DNA of 64,000 nucleotides from Phenylobacterium soli (GCF_003254475.1 NZ_QFYQ01000001.1:3100001-3164000); one strand, 5' to 3'. Positions 35,777-45,091 are shown, counted from the stretch's first letter. The notes: a model not told the origin generated them from the sequence alone. Made by a program: numbers and translations.

Positions 35777-38296
35777 CTATTCGGCCCGCAGCGCCGGCGC
35801 CGGCCGCTGCGACAGGGCCTGGAAGGCGGCCACGAGGCCCCCTGCCCCGGCCAGGCCCGCGGCGGCGCCGAGCAGGGCCGCGACACCTGCCCAGTCCACG
35901 CTCCAATGGGCCTGGAAGACCTTCACCACCACCGGCCAGGCCGCCACATAGCCCAGCGCCACGCCCGCCGCGCCGGCGATCGCCCCCACGAGGCCGTACT
36001 CCAGGACATAGGCGAAGAGGATCTGGGCGCGGCTGGCGCCAAGCACCTTCAGGATCGCCGCCTCGCGGGTCCGCTCCCGGGCCCGGGCGGCGATCGCCCC
36101 CGCCAGCACCAGCAGCCCGGCCAGGGCCGCCACAGCCGCCGCCCCGCGCACCGCAAGGGCCACACGGTTGAAGAGGTCGGTGGCCGCCTCGAGCTGCTCG
36201 CGCACGGAAATGACGTTCACTTCGGGAAATGGTCCGGCCAGGGCGTGCACGACCCGCGCCTCGGCCGCGCGGTCCGCCTTGGCGATGGCGACCTGGTGGA
36301 GGTCCGCCCCCGCGACCGCCGAAGGGGTGAAGACCACGGGGAAGCTGGCGCCGAAGCTGCCGAACTCGACCTTGCGCAGGGCCGCCACGCGGGCCTCGAT
36401 CTCGACGCCGAGCACCTGGACGGTGATCGCGTCGCCCACCTTCAGCGCCGCGCCGCGGGCCACGTCCTCGTCCACCGCCGCGAGCGGCGGCCCGGCGTAG
36501 CCGGCCGGCCACCACCGCCCGGCGGTGATCTGCGGGTTGGGCGGCTCGGGCCCGATGGCCGACATGGAGATGTCGTTGTCGTAGGCCCAGCGCTCGCGCT
36601 CCGGCAGCGCCTTGGGATCGACCGGCGCGCCGCGCACCTTGACGATCCGGCCCGTGAAAAAGGGCGCGCGCAGCCAGGTCTCGCGGCTCAGCGGCCGGCC
36701 GAAGGCCCGGGCGACCACGGCGTCGAGTTCGGCGGCCCGCTCGGCGGGGATGTCGGTGAAGACCAGCGCCGGGGCGGTGCGCGGCGCGACGTCCGAGACC
36801 TCCGCGAGAAGGCTCGACTGGATCAGGACCACGCAGGCCAGGAGCCCGACTCCGAGGCCGATGGCGGGCGAGGCGGTGCGGGCCGCCGAGCGCGGTCCGG
36901 CGAGGTTGGCGAGCCCGATGCGCACCGCCCCCCGCGCCCCGGCCCGCATTCGCCCGGCGAGCCGCGCCGCGGCCCAGCCGAGCGCCCAGAGGACCGTGAA
37001 GGCCGCGGCGACGCCGGCGATCATGATCCCAGCCGCCAGAGGGGTCGGCGCGGTGACCACCGCCAGGGCGGCAAGGCCTGCGGCGGCAAGGCCGGCGGCG
37101 ATGATCTCGGGGCCGAACCGCACCCGTCCGGAGAGGTCGCTGCGGAACAGGCTGGCGGGCGGCGTGGCGCGCGCCCGCGCCAGCGGCGCCAGCGAGAAGG
37201 CGGCCGCCGAGAGCAGGCCGAAGGCCGCGGCCTTGGCCAGCGGCAAGGGGTAGATCGCGAACAGCGCCGGGACCGGCAGCTTGTCCTTCACCAGCGCGCC
37301 CAGCGCCAGCGGCGCGACGGCCCCGACGACCAGGCCGATGGCCACCCCCAGCGCCGCCAGGACGGCGATCTGGACGAGGTAGGCGTCCCGGATCAGGGCG
37401 CCCTGCGCCCCGAGCGCCTTGAGGGTGGCGATGGCCGGCTTGCGCGCCTCGAGGTAGGCGCTGACCGCGCCGAACACGCCGAGGCCGCCGGCCACCAGCG
37501 AGGCCAGGCCGATGAAGCCGAGGAAATATTCGAGCTGGTCGATCAGCCGCTTCACGCCCGGCGCGGCGTCGTCGCGGTCGCGGATGCGGAAGCTGCGGCC
37601 CGGCAGCTCACGGCGGATCTGGGCCATCGCCCCCTTCGGCGCGACGCCGGGCTTCAGGGCGATGCGGGCGGTCTCGCCGAACGGCAGGCCCGCGACCAGG
37701 AAGCCGCCCTGCTCCAGCGCCCCCATCCGCGTCAGCACCCGCGGCCCGAGCGCGAAGCCGCGCGACAGCCGGTCCGGCTCCTCCTTCAGGACGGCGCGCG
37801 CGACGATCGGCACGTTGCCGGCGTCGAAGCGGTCGCCGAGCTTCAGGTGCAGCCGGTCGAGCAGCGCCTGCTCCACCGCCGCGCCCCAGGCGCCCGCCTC
37901 CGGCCGCAGGGCGGCGTCCAGCGACGGCGCGCCGGCGAGCGTCACCTTGCCGGCCAGCGGGTAGTCGCCGGCCACGCCGCGCAGCTCCACGAGCCGTCGC
38001 TCGCCGGACGCCGACTGAGCCATGGCCCGGCTGCCGACCGCCCACGAGACCCGCCCCATCCCTTCCAGGACCCTGCGCTCCTCGGGCGTGAACCGCCGCA
38101 ACTGGACGGAGACGGCCACGTCGCCGCCGAGGATCTCGCGCGCCTGGCTGGCCAGCCCCTGGCGGAAGGCCTCCGCCGTCGATCCCGCCGCGGCGATCGC
38201 CGCCACGCCAAGCGCGAGGCACGCCAGGAAGATGCGGAAGCCGCGCACGCCTGAGCGCAGCTCGCGGGCGGCGAAGCGGACGGAAAGCGGGATCAC
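35777..38296 (-). CDS. ABC transporter permease, YbbP/FtsX-like
   Basis: This 839-residue inner membrane protein has the duplicated MacB/FtsX-type organisation. An N-terminal signal-anchor (IFLACLALGVAAIAAAG), a large periplasmic domain, and membrane clusters near residues 255-420 and 770-830 are present. A MacB-like core recurs in both halves (FLGFIGLASLVAGGLGVFGA and VRGAAAVAALAGLLVLAGAI). With the adjacent ATPase it forms a LolCDE/YbbAP-like mechanotransmission or lipid/lipoprotein exporter. In E. coli the equivalent ybbP-ybbA pair is divergent from tesA, the same arrangement as here. The ATG at 38296 overlaps the ATPase stop by 4 bp. Confidence 0.93.
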   Translation of the reverse strand: MIPLSVRFAARELRSGVRGFRIFLACLALGVAAIAAAGSTAEAFRQGLASQAREILGGDVAVSVQLRRFTPEERRVLEGMGRVSWAVGSRAMAQSASGERRLVELRGVAGDYPLAGKVTLAGAPSLDAALRPEAGAWGAAVEQALLDRLHLKLGDRFDAGNVPIVARAVLKEEPDRLSRGFALGPRVLTRMGALEQGGFLVAGLPFGETARIALKPGVAPKGAMAQIRRELPGRSFRIRDRDDAAPGVKRLIDQLEYFLGFIGLASLVAGGLGVFGAVSAYLEARKPAIATLKALGAQGALIRDAYLVQIAVLAALGVAIGLVVGAVAPLALGALVKDKLPVPALFAIYPLPLAKAAAFGLLSAAAFSLAPLARARATPPASLFRSDLSGRVRFGPEIIAAGLAAAGLAALAVVTAPTPLAAGIMIAGVAAAFTVLWALGWAAARLAGRMRAGARGAVRIGLANLAGPRSAARTASPAIGLGVGLLACVVLIQSSLLAEVSDVAPRTAPALVFTDIPAERAAELDAVVARAFGRPLSRETWLRAPFFTGRIVKVRGAPVDPKALPERERWAYDNDISMSAIGPEPPNPQITAGRWWPAGYAGPPLAAVDEDVARGAALKVGDAITVQVLGVEIEARVAALRKVEFGSFGASFPVVFTPSAVAGADLHQVAIAKADRAAEARVVHALAGPFPEVNVISVREQLEAATDLFNRVALAVRGAAAVAALAGLLVLAGAIAARARERTREAAILKVLGASRAQILFAYVLEYGLVGAIAGAAGVALGYVAAWPVVVKVFQAHWSVDWAGVAALLGAAAGLAGAGGLVAAFQALSQRPAPALRAE

Positions 38297-38973
38297 GCCG
38301 GCTCGGCCACCCGGCCGTCGCGCAGGCGAACCGTGCGGTCCGCCTTCGCGGCCAGCGCCTCGTCGTGGGTGACCAGCACCAGGGCCGCGCCGGTCATGGC
38401 GACGAGGTCGAACATCAGCTCCGCGACGTGTGCGGCGTTGGCGGCGTCGAGGTTGCCGGTCGGCTCGTCGGCGAACAGCAGCTTCGGCCGCGAGGCGAGC
38501 GCGCGGGCCAGAGCGACCCGCTGCTGCTCGCCGCCGGAGAGCTGGTGCGGATAGTGGTGGCCGCGCCGCGCCAGGCCGACCCGTTCGAGCCAGCCCTTTG
38601 CGGTGGCCGTGGCGTCGCGCTCGCCGGCGATCTCCAGCGGCGCGGCGACGTTCTCCTCCGCCGTCATGTTCGGCAACAGGTGGAAGGCCTGGAAGACCAG
38701 GGACACCTGTCCGCGCCGCAGCCGCGCCCGGCCGTCCTCGTCGAGCCGCGCGAGGTCCTGGCCGAACAGCAGCACGCGCCCGCCGGTCGGCCGCTCCAGC
38801 CCCGCCGCCACCGAGATCAGCGACGACTTGCCCGATCCTGACGGGCCGACCAGCGCCACCCGCTCGCCTGCCGCCACCCGCACGTCGAGACCGCGCAGGA
38901 TCTCCACCGGCCCGGCCGGCGAGGGCAGGGTCAGCGAGACGTCTTCAAGAACGAGCGGATCGGGATCGGTCAC
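38293..38973 (-). CDS. ABC transporter ATP-binding protein, YbbA-like
   Basis: This 226-residue ATPase of the LolD/MacB class has Walker A VGPSGSGKSSLISV, Q-loop LVFQAFHLLPNMTAEEN, signature LSGGEQQRVALARAL, Walker B LLFADEPTGNLD and H-loop VLVTHDEAL. It energises the coupled permease encoded by the overlapping downstream gene (ATGA overlap). Its ATG at 38973 lies in a 52-bp gap divergent from tesA. The substrate is unknown; the conserved neighbourhood with TesA suggests lipid or thioester-related export. Confidence 0.95.
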   Translation of the reverse strand: MTDPDPLVLEDVSLTLPSPAGPVEILRGLDVRVAAGERVALVGPSGSGKSSLISVAAGLERPTGGRVLLFGQDLARLDEDGRARLRRGQVSLVFQAFHLLPNMTAEENVAAPLEIAGERDATATAKGWLERVGLARRGHHYPHQLSGGEQQRVALARALASRPKLLFADEPTGNLDAANAAHVAELMFDLVAMTGAALVLVTHDEALAAKADRTVRLRDGRVAEPA

Positions 38974-39025
38974 GCGGGCCTCGGGCGTTTCGGCGAAGGA
39001 CTTCCGATCCTAGATAGGAGCCGCA

Positions 39026-39682
39026 ATGGCCGATACACGAACTCCGCTCCTTTCGCGCCGGGCCCTGGTCGGCGGCGCGCTCGCCGCACTGCCCCTCGCC
39101 CGTCCCGCCGCAGCCCTCGCCGCGCGCGGGCCGGTGATCACTATCCTCGGGGATTCGATCACGGCGGGCCTCGGCCTGCCCGCCCGCGACGCCCTGCCCA
39201 ACCAGCTGCACCTGGCGCTCGAAAAGCTCGGCCTGCCGAACCAGGTCCGCGGCGCCGGCGTCTCGGGCGACACCACGGCGGGGGGCCTTGCGCGGGTGAA
39301 CTTCAGCGTGCGGCCCGACAGCGGCGTGGTGGTGGTGGCGCTCGGCGGCAACGACCTGCTCCAGGGGATCGATCCCAAGGCCACGCGCGCCAACCTCGAC
39401 CAGATCATCCGTCGGCTGAAGACGCGCCACAAAGCCGTTGTCCTGGCCGGGATTTCCGCCCCGGCGGAGATCGGCCGCGGCTATGCTTCGGAGTTCAACG
39501 CCATGTTCCCAGGCCTGGCGCGCAGCCACGGGGTGGCCCTCTATCCCGACCTCCTGGCCGGCGTGGAGCGCAACCCGGCGCTCAATCAGGGCGACGGCAT
39601 CCACCCCAACGCCCGCGGCGTGCAGATCATCGCCGCACGCCTGGCGCCGGTGGTGGCCAAGGCGGCCCGCCGGGCCGCCTAG
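39026..39682 (+). CDS. tesA: Arylesterase/lysophospholipase L1-like (GDSL), exported
   Basis: This 218-residue SGNH hydrolase has a cleavable, twin-arginine-like N-terminus (LLSRRALVGGALAALPLARP, then Ala-rich). The four SGNH blocks are the nucleophile Ser in TILGDSITAGLG, Gly in VRGAGVSGDTT, Asn in VALGGNDLLQG and the Asp/His pair in GDGIHPNARGVQ. E. coli TesA is a periplasmic thioesterase/protease/lysophospholipase I. It is divergent from the YbbA/YbbP-like exporter, the arrangement found in many proteobacteria. It ends 7 bp before the convergent sugar transferase gene. Confidence 0.94.
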   Translation: MADTRTPLLSRRALVGGALAALPLARPAAALAARGPVITILGDSITAGLGLPARDALPNQLHLALEKLGLPNQVRGAGVSGDTTAGGLARVNFSVRPDSGVVVVALGGNDLLQGIDPKATRANLDQIIRRLKTRHKAVVLAGISAPAEIGRGYASEFNAMFPGLARSHGVALYPDLLAGVERNPALNQGDGIHPNARGVQIIAARLAPVVAKAARRAA

Positions 39683-39689
39683 CCGATCC

Positions 39690-40367
39690 TCAGTAGGAGC
39701 CCTTGCGCATCAGCACGGCGGGAACCGTGGCGGCGATGATCATTCCGTCCATGATCACGTTGCGCTGGCGGGCGTAGATGCAGTCCATGGCGACCCGTGC
39801 GCGGTAGGTGGTGTCGTTGCGACCGCTCACCTGCCACAGGCCGGTGATGCCCGGCTTCACCGCGCAGTAGGCCTCGAAGCGCCGGCCGTACTTGGCGACC
39901 TCGGCGTCGACGATCGGGCGCGGGCCCACCAGGCTCATCTCGCCGCGCAGAACGTTGAAGAGCTGCGGCAACTCGTCGAGGCTGGTCTTGCGAAGGAACT
40001 CGCCGAGGCGGGTGACCCGCGGGTCGCAGCGCAGCTTGTGGTCGCGCTCCCACTCGGCGCGGGCCTGCGGATCGTTGGCCAGCAGGTCAGCGAGCCGTTG
40101 CTCGGCGTCGACGGCCATCGAGCGGAACTTCAGGCAGTGGAAATAGCGTCCGCCCCGGCCGATCCGGCGGTGGGCGAACAAGATCGGTCCGCCATCCTGG
40201 GCGAAGACCGCGAAGGCGACCGCCAACATGACGGGCGTCAGGAAGATCAGGGCGAGGACGGCGACCAGCACGTTCATCGCTTCTGTGAGAACTTCGTCCG
40301 CCGAGACCTTGCGCAGTCGTTTTCGGGGTCCGGCGGGGACCTCGTTGAGATAGACGATTTCAGTCAT
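39690..40367 (-). CDS. Exopolysaccharide priming sugar transferase (ExoY-like)
   Basis: This 225-residue polyprenyl-phosphate hexose-1-phosphate transferase moves the first sugar phosphate from a UDP-sugar to undecaprenyl phosphate. It has one N-terminal membrane hairpin (LVAVLALIFLTPVMLAVAF) and lacks the long CoA-binding domain of WbaP, so it is of the short ExoY type. Signature blocks are FAHRRIGRGGRYFHCLKFRS, TSLDELPQLFNVLRGEMSLV, GPRPIVDAEV and VKPGITGLWQVSGRND. It starts the exopolysaccharide cluster and is divergent from a GT2 gene across a 194-bp control region. Caulobacter uses paralogues of this family (PssY, PssZ, HfsE) for holdfast; which polymer is made here is not determined. 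Confidence 0.93.
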   Translation of the reverse strand: MTEIVYLNEVPAGPRKRLRKVSADEVLTEAMNVLVAVLALIFLTPVMLAVAFAVFAQDGGPILFAHRRIGRGGRYFHCLKFRSMAVDAEQRLADLLANDPQARAEWERDHKLRCDPRVTRLGEFLRKTSLDELPQLFNVLRGEMSLVGPRPIVDAEVAKYGRRFEAYCAVKPGITGLWQVSGRNDTTYRARVAMDCIYARQRNVIMDGMIIAATVPAVLMRKGSY

Positions 40368-40561
40368 CGGTTCGTTTCGGAAGCTGGCTCGGCGGAGCCT
40401 TTCCCCGCCGAAAAACGAGCCGACAACCTGCGGCCACGGTTCGGGGTTCCGGCCGCAAACAAAAACATCTCGGCTGTAGGAGAACCTTGGCCGGACTGCG
40501 GAGTTTAGTCGCCGACCACCCGTCCCAAGCGGCTTGGAAACGGGTCGGCGGGAGGCTTTGA

Positions 40562-41539
40562 ATGGCGCAGAACGACGCCGACGTCGGTGTGATCATCGCA
40601 GCGTACAACGCCGAGCGGACCATCGCTCGAGCGATCGCCTCGGCCCTCGCCGAGCCAGAGGCCTGCGAGGTCATCGTCGTGGTCGACGGCGCCACGGACG
40701 CCACCGCCCAGGCGGCCCGCGCAGCGGACGACGGGTCCGGCCGGCTGCAGGTCATCGAATTGGCGCTGAGCGGCGGGCCGGCGGCGGCCCGCAACCTGGC
40801 GATTTCCAAGAGCCGCGCGGCGTGGGTCTGCCCGCTGGATTCCGACGACTTCTTCCTGCCCGGGCGGCTCGGCCGCCTGCGGGCCGAGACCGGCTATTGC
40901 GACTTCGTGGCGGACGACCTCCTCCGGGTCATCGAAGGCCGGCTCGACGCGCCGCCGCATCCGATGATCGGCGAGCGCATGAAGCTGCCCATGTGCCTGG
41001 ATCTCGAGACCTTCGCGCGGGCCAACATCAGCCGCCCGCACCTGCCGCGCGCCGAACTCGGCTTCCTGAAGCCGCTCATGCGGCGCAGCTTCCTGACCAG
41101 CCACCACCTGGTCTACGACGAGAGCCTGCGGCTGGGCGAGGACTTCATCCTCTACGCCAAGGCCCTGGCGATCGGGGCCCGGTTCAAGGTGATCGGTCCG
41201 TGCGGCTACATGGCCGTGGAACGGGCGGATTCGATCTCCGGCAGCCACGGCGCGGCCGAGCTGCGCAGCCTGGTGGATGCGAGCCGTCGGCTGGAGCGTT
41301 TCCGCCTGACGCCGGACGAGCTCGCCGCCGTGCGCGAGCACCGCGCCCACGTGGCGGCGAAGCTGGCGCTGCGCGAGTTCCTGGACGCCAAGCGCGCCGC
41401 CGGCCTCGTGGGGGCCGCGGCGGTCCTCGCCCGCGCGCCGTCGGCCGCGCCCTACGTGGTCACGACGATCGCGGCCGACGTCCTGCGCCGGCGGCGCAGC
41501 GCCAAGCCGGCGGAACCGGCCCGCGCCGCCGCCGCCTGA
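40562..41539 (+). CDS. Family 2 glycosyltransferase (ExoW/ExoU-like)
   Basis: This 325-residue inverting GT-A enzyme has VGVIIAAYNAERTIARAIAS, a divalent-cation site in WVCPLDSDDFFLPGRLG and the acceptor-side catalytic Asp in ESLRLGEDFILYAKAL. The C-terminal extension is basic and probably membrane-peripheral. It transfers a nucleotide-activated sugar to the lipid-linked oligosaccharide on the inner face of the membrane. GGGAGG lies 7 nt before the ATG. Its place next to the priming transferase suggests it adds an early sugar, but order of action cannot be read from sequence. Confidence 0.9.
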   Translation: MAQNDADVGVIIAAYNAERTIARAIASALAEPEACEVIVVVDGATDATAQAARAADDGSGRLQVIELALSGGPAAARNLAISKSRAAWVCPLDSDDFFLPGRLGRLRAETGYCDFVADDLLRVIEGRLDAPPHPMIGERMKLPMCLDLETFARANISRPHLPRAELGFLKPLMRRSFLTSHHLVYDESLRLGEDFILYAKALAIGARFKVIGPCGYMAVERADSISGSHGAAELRSLVDASRRLERFRLTPDELAAVREHRAHVAAKLALREFLDAKRAAGLVGAAAVLARAPSAAPYVVTTIAADVLRRRRSAKPAEPARAAAA

Positions 41540-41563
41540 CCTCGCTCAACGCAGAAACTGAAT

Positions 41564-41755
41564 TCAGACGCGCGCCTCTTCGGCTTCGCTCGTCGTCCGG
41601 CTGGACCGCAGCATGCGGTCCACCGCCGCCTGGGCCGCGGCCCGGCTGGCCTGGGCGCCGTCCGCCACCGTCACCCCGTCCTCGTCGTAGACGCTCCACG
41701 CCCAGCCGTTTTCCAGCTGACTCAGCGAATAAGCAAACGAGCGCGGCTCGTACAT
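41564..41755 (-). CDS. Small hypothetical protein, 63 aa
   Basis: This 63-residue protein begins MYEPRSFAYSLSQLENGWAW and continues with a predicted strand-helix (SVYDEDGVTVADGAQASR AAAQAA). It looks like a small double-psi or DUF2188-like fold with no catalytic residues. An ideal GGAGG lies 7 nt upstream of the ATG at 41755, which argues strongly for translation. An in-frame ATG six codons upstream lacks this support. It is antisense in orientation to its exopolysaccharide-cluster neighbours and may be an independent gene. Confidence 0.6.
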   Translation of the reverse strand: MYEPRSFAYSLSQLENGWAWSVYDEDGVTVADGAQASRAAAQAAVDRMLRSSRTTSEAEEARV

Positions 41756-41904
41756 AGCCCGGCCTCCACACATACTGGCTCGTCCGTAACACCCTGCTTC
41801 GACGGGAGTTTCCCGGCTTCCCGCAAACGTGAGCGCAGAGGGCGGAGAACCAGGGGCCGAGCTTGCGGGTTTGCTGCCCAGCTAGCTTCGTGGAGACGCT
41901 CATC

Positions 41905-43998
41905 GTGACCTATTACAACTACCTCGGGCAGGCGATGCCCGAGAGCGCCAACGGGCCTGGAGTCTATGGGACCAGCGCCGGCGGCGAGACCCTGACCGCG
42001 CCGGCGGGCCCCTCCTCGGTCGACGGCAATGGCGGCGGCGACCGGCTGGTCGGCTCCAGCGGCGACAACACCTTCTACGTGCGCGATCCGCACGACGTGG
42101 TCGACGTCTCGGCGGGCACGGGCGGGACCAAGACCGTCGTCGCCTACACCTCCTTCACCCTGCCCGCCAACGTCCAGAACCTGACCTCGTCGGGGACGTA
42201 CAACTACGCCGCGGGCAACGGTCTCGATAACCTGATCAAGGTCGGCAACGACGGCGAGACGCTTTACGGCGCCGGCGGCAACGACGTGCTGGTCGGCGGC
42301 TTCGCGAACGACACCTTCGTGGTCAAGGCGGGCGAGGGCAGCGACGTGATCTACGGCTTCCACGCCGGCGACACGATCCGCCTGGTCAGCCCCTCCCTCA
42401 CCTCCTTCCAGGCCGTGCAATCGGCCATGAGCCAGGTGGGCTCCGACGTCTCGATCCGCATCTCGACTGGCGAGCAGCTGATCATCCGCAACACCACCGT
42501 CGGCCAGTTCAAGGCGAGCGACTTCCTGCTGCCGCTGAACCGCAGCCAGCTCGGCGCCTCGACCCTGGACGACGAATTCAACAGCTTCCAGCCGTACAAC
42601 TTCTCGACCCACCAGGGCCTCTGGCGCACCGACTTCGGCCTGGGGCGCGACAACCCCGACACCTACACCCTGCGCAACAACGGCGAGCAACAGGCCTACG
42701 TCACGGCCGACTACCAGGGCTCGTCCGGCCACGCGCTCGGCTACAACCCGTTCTCGGACTCCAACGGCGTGCTGACGATCACCGCCCAGCCGTTCAAGGC
42801 GAGCGACCTGCAGTCCACCTTCGGGGCCACCTACGCCTCGGGCATGATCAACACCCGCGGCATCTTCCAGCAGCAGTACGGCTACTTCGAGATCCGCGCC
42901 GAGCTGCCGACGGCGCACGGCGCGTGGCCCGCGTTCTGGATGGTGCCCGACAAGAACACCCAGGGCGTCGAGGCCGACATCACCGAGAACATCGCCATCA
43001 ACCCGAACATCGACTTCGTCCGGGCTTATGGCGGCGGCAGCGCCAGCTTCGCCAATGTGCTGAAGACCGGCGACATCTCCGGCTTCCACACCTACGGCAT
43101 GCTGTGGACGCCTTCGACGGTGACCTTCTACTACGACGACCAGGCGGTGTTTCAGGCCCCGACCCCGGCCGCCTGGAACCAGCCGATGTACCTGATCGCC
43201 AACTTCGCGGTCGGCGGGTTCGGCGGCACGCCGGACGCCTCCGCGTTCCCCGACACCTTCAAGATCGACTACATCCGCGCCTACGGCCTGGCCGACGGCT
43301 CGAGCGTCGTTGAGCACCTCACGCCCACCGCGCAGGACACCCTGCCTGGCGGCGGCTCCAGCGACGCCACGGCCGGCGACGACAACCTGCAGGCAGGGTC
43401 CGGCGCGACCGAGATCCACGCCGGGGCCGGCAACGACACGATCGCCGGCTGGTCGGGCGGCGACTACCTGACGGGCGACGACGGCAACGACGTGATCAAC
43501 GGAGGCTCCGGCTTCGACCGCACCAACGGCAACGCGGGCAACGACACCATCCACGGGGCGGCCGGCGACGACTGGGTCAGCGGCGGCAAGAACGACGACG
43601 TCCTCTACGGCGACGACGGCCAGGACATCGTCAACGGCAACCTCGGCAACGACACCGTCGGAGGCGGGATCGGGGAGGACACCGTCCGCGGCGGCCAGGG
43701 CGACGACGTGGTCAACGGCGGCGCCGGCAACGACTGGCTGAGCGGCGATCTCGGCAACGACACCATGAGCGGCGGCGCCGGGGCCGACACCTTCCGCGCC
43801 TTCGCCGGCGGCGGCAATGACCGGATCACCGACTTCACCGCCTCCGAGGGCGACCGGATCGCGGTCGACCATGGCTCGGCCTACACGGTGGGCCAGGTGG
43901 GCTCCGACACCGTGATCACCTTCTCCGGCGGCGGCGAGGTCGTGCTGGCCGGAGTGCAGATGTCGAGCCTTCCGCAGGGCTGGATCTTCACCACATGA
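41905..43998 (+). CDS. Secreted GH16 glycanase with RTX repeats (ExsH-like)
   Basis: This 697-residue protein has no Sec signal. A short RTX-like region (about residues 110-140) is followed by a GH16 jelly-roll (about 220-465) with catalytic motif EADITE (Glu356, Asp358, Glu361) and GYFEIRAELPTAHGAWPAFW. A C-terminal run of calcium-binding nonapeptides follows (about 490-660; GGSGFDRTNGNAGNDTIHG, GGQGDDVVNGGAGNDWLSG). The RTX tail and absence of a signal fit type I secretion. Rhizobial ExsH, a succinoglycan depolymerase, has this architecture. GTG 41905 is chosen because GGAG lies 9 nt upstream; TTG 41863 is an alternative. No ABC/MFP exporter gene is in this window. Confidence 0.92.
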   Translation: MTYYNYLGQAMPESANGPGVYGTSAGGETLTAPAGPSSVDGNGGGDRLVGSSGDNTFYVRDPHDVVDVSAGTGGTKTVVAYTSFTLPANVQNLTSSGTYNYAAGNGLDNLIKVGNDGETLYGAGGNDVLVGGFANDTFVVKAGEGSDVIYGFHAGDTIRLVSPSLTSFQAVQSAMSQVGSDVSIRISTGEQLIIRNTTVGQFKASDFLLPLNRSQLGASTLDDEFNSFQPYNFSTHQGLWRTDFGLGRDNPDTYTLRNNGEQQAYVTADYQGSSGHALGYNPFSDSNGVLTITAQPFKASDLQSTFGATYASGMINTRGIFQQQYGYFEIRAELPTAHGAWPAFWMVPDKNTQGVEADITENIAINPNIDFVRAYGGGSASFANVLKTGDISGFHTYGMLWTPSTVTFYYDDQAVFQAPTPAAWNQPMYLIANFAVGGFGGTPDASAFPDTFKIDYIRAYGLADGSSVVEHLTPTAQDTLPGGGSSDATAGDDNLQAGSGATEIHAGAGNDTIAGWSGGDYLTGDDGNDVINGGSGFDRTNGNAGNDTIHGAAGDDWVSGGKNDDVLYGDDGQDIVNGNLGNDTVGGGIGEDTVRGGQGDDVVNGGAGNDWLSGDLGNDTMSGGAGADTFRAFAGGGNDRITDFTASEGDRIAVDHGSAYTVGQVGSDTVITFSGGGEVVLAGVQMSSLPQGWIFTT

Positions 43999-44061
43999 GG
44001 GAACCGGGACCGAGGCCCGGCCATTCCGGCGCACGGTGAAGGTCTTTCCACGGGCGTGGGC

Positions 44062-44973
44062 ATGAGCACGGACATCGCGGTCCTCGAGGTGGACGTGGGC
44101 GTCTGCACCTTCCGCCGCGAGGCGGTGGCGGAGACGCTCGCCTCCCTGGCCGCCCAGGACCTGCCGCCGGGCGTCCGGATGCGCGTGATCGTCGCCGACA
44201 ACGACGAGACGCCGAGCGCCGAGCCGCGCGTCAGGGACGCAGCGGTGCGGCTGGGACTGGACCTCGCCTATGTCCACGCACCGGCCCGCAACATCTCGCG
44301 CGCCCGCAACGCCTGTGTCGACGCCGCCCGCGGCGATTTCCTCGCCTTCCTGGACGACGACGAGACGGCCGCGCCGGGCTGGCTCGCCGCCCTCCTGGCC
44401 GAGGCGCAGCGGGGCGGCTGGGACGCGGTGCTGGGGCCGGTGAAGGCGGTCTATGGCGACGACGCCCCGCCCTGGCTGGCGGCCGGCGATTTCCACTCCA
44501 CCGCGCCGGTCGAGGTCGGCGGCCGCATCCTCAAGGGCTACGCCGGCAACGTGCTGCTGCGCGGCGAGGCGATCGCCGCCCATGGCCTTCGCTTCGACGA
44601 GGCGCTCGGCCGGCAAGGCGGCGAGGACGACGACTTCTTCTACCGGCTCACCGACGCCGGAGGCCGCATCGGCTTCGCGCCCGACGCCCTGGCCCACGAG
44701 CCGGTGCCGCCGACCCGCGCCTCGCTGAAGTGGCTGATGACCCGCAGCTTCCGCACGGGACAGACCCACGGTTCGCGCCTCAGCCAGCAGCACCGCGGGC
44801 CCGCGCGCCTGGCCCAGATGGGGCTGGCCGCGGCCAAGGGCGGGGTGTGCCTGGCGGGCGCGGCGGCGACCGCCTGGTCGCCCAAGGACCGCAGCCGCTG
44901 GCTCGTCCGGGGCTCGCTCCACGCCGGCGCCGTGGCGCGGCTCGCGGGGCTGCGCGAGCTGCAACTTTACTGA
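44062..44973 (+). CDS. Family 2 glycosyltransferase (ExoM-like)
   Basis: This 303-residue GT-A enzyme has VDVGVCTFRREAVAETLASL, the ARNISRARNACVDAARGDFL core, the metal-binding FLDDDETAAPGW and a catalytic Glu-Asp-Asp in RQGGEDDDFFYRL. The sequence resembles rhizobial ExoM, which adds a glucose in succinoglycan subunit assembly. One hydrophobic stretch near residue 255 suggests a membrane association. The ATG at 44062 is two codons after a GTG alternative. It is followed by the ExoF-like gene across 118 bp containing a dyad. Confidence 0.88.
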   Translation: MSTDIAVLEVDVGVCTFRREAVAETLASLAAQDLPPGVRMRVIVADNDETPSAEPRVRDAAVRLGLDLAYVHAPARNISRARNACVDAARGDFLAFLDDDETAAPGWLAALLAEAQRGGWDAVLGPVKAVYGDDAPPWLAAGDFHSTAPVEVGGRILKGYAGNVLLRGEAIAAHGLRFDEALGRQGGEDDDFFYRLTDAGGRIGFAPDALAHEPVPPTRASLKWLMTRSFRTGQTHGSRLSQQHRGPARLAQMGLAAAKGGVCLAGAAATAWSPKDRSRWLVRGSLHAGAVARLAGLRELQLY

Positions 44974-45054
44974 GCCAGCGCGATCTTCTTTCCAAACAAG
45001 CGGAACAGCCTCCCGCTTATCGGAGTTGGTGATCGCGCGGCGGCGCGCCCGTCG

Positions 45055-45076
45055 CAAATCGTTTGGTCGCGATTTG
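45055..45076 (+). promoter_or_regulatory. Dyad CAAATCG-N8-CGATTTG abutting the ExoF-like RBS
   Basis: CAAATCG (45055-45061) and CGATTTG (45070-45076) form a perfect 7-bp inverted repeat. Its last base is the first base of the Shine-Dalgarno GGAGAG (45076-45081) of the export gene. It could be a regulator operator or an RNA hairpin next to the ribosome binding site. Confidence 0.45.
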
Positions 45077-45091
45077 GAGAGAGTTCACATC

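Noticed and set aside
35715..36515. N-terminal extension of the PEP carboxylase frame
   Set aside because: The extra residues lie inside the ABC permease gene in another frame. The family N-terminus begins at MSQSLPDQ (35714).
44004..44020. Hairpin CCGGG/CCCGG after the RTX glycanase gene as a terminator
   Set aside because: The stem is only 5 bp and no T-run follows; it is common in DNA of this GC content.
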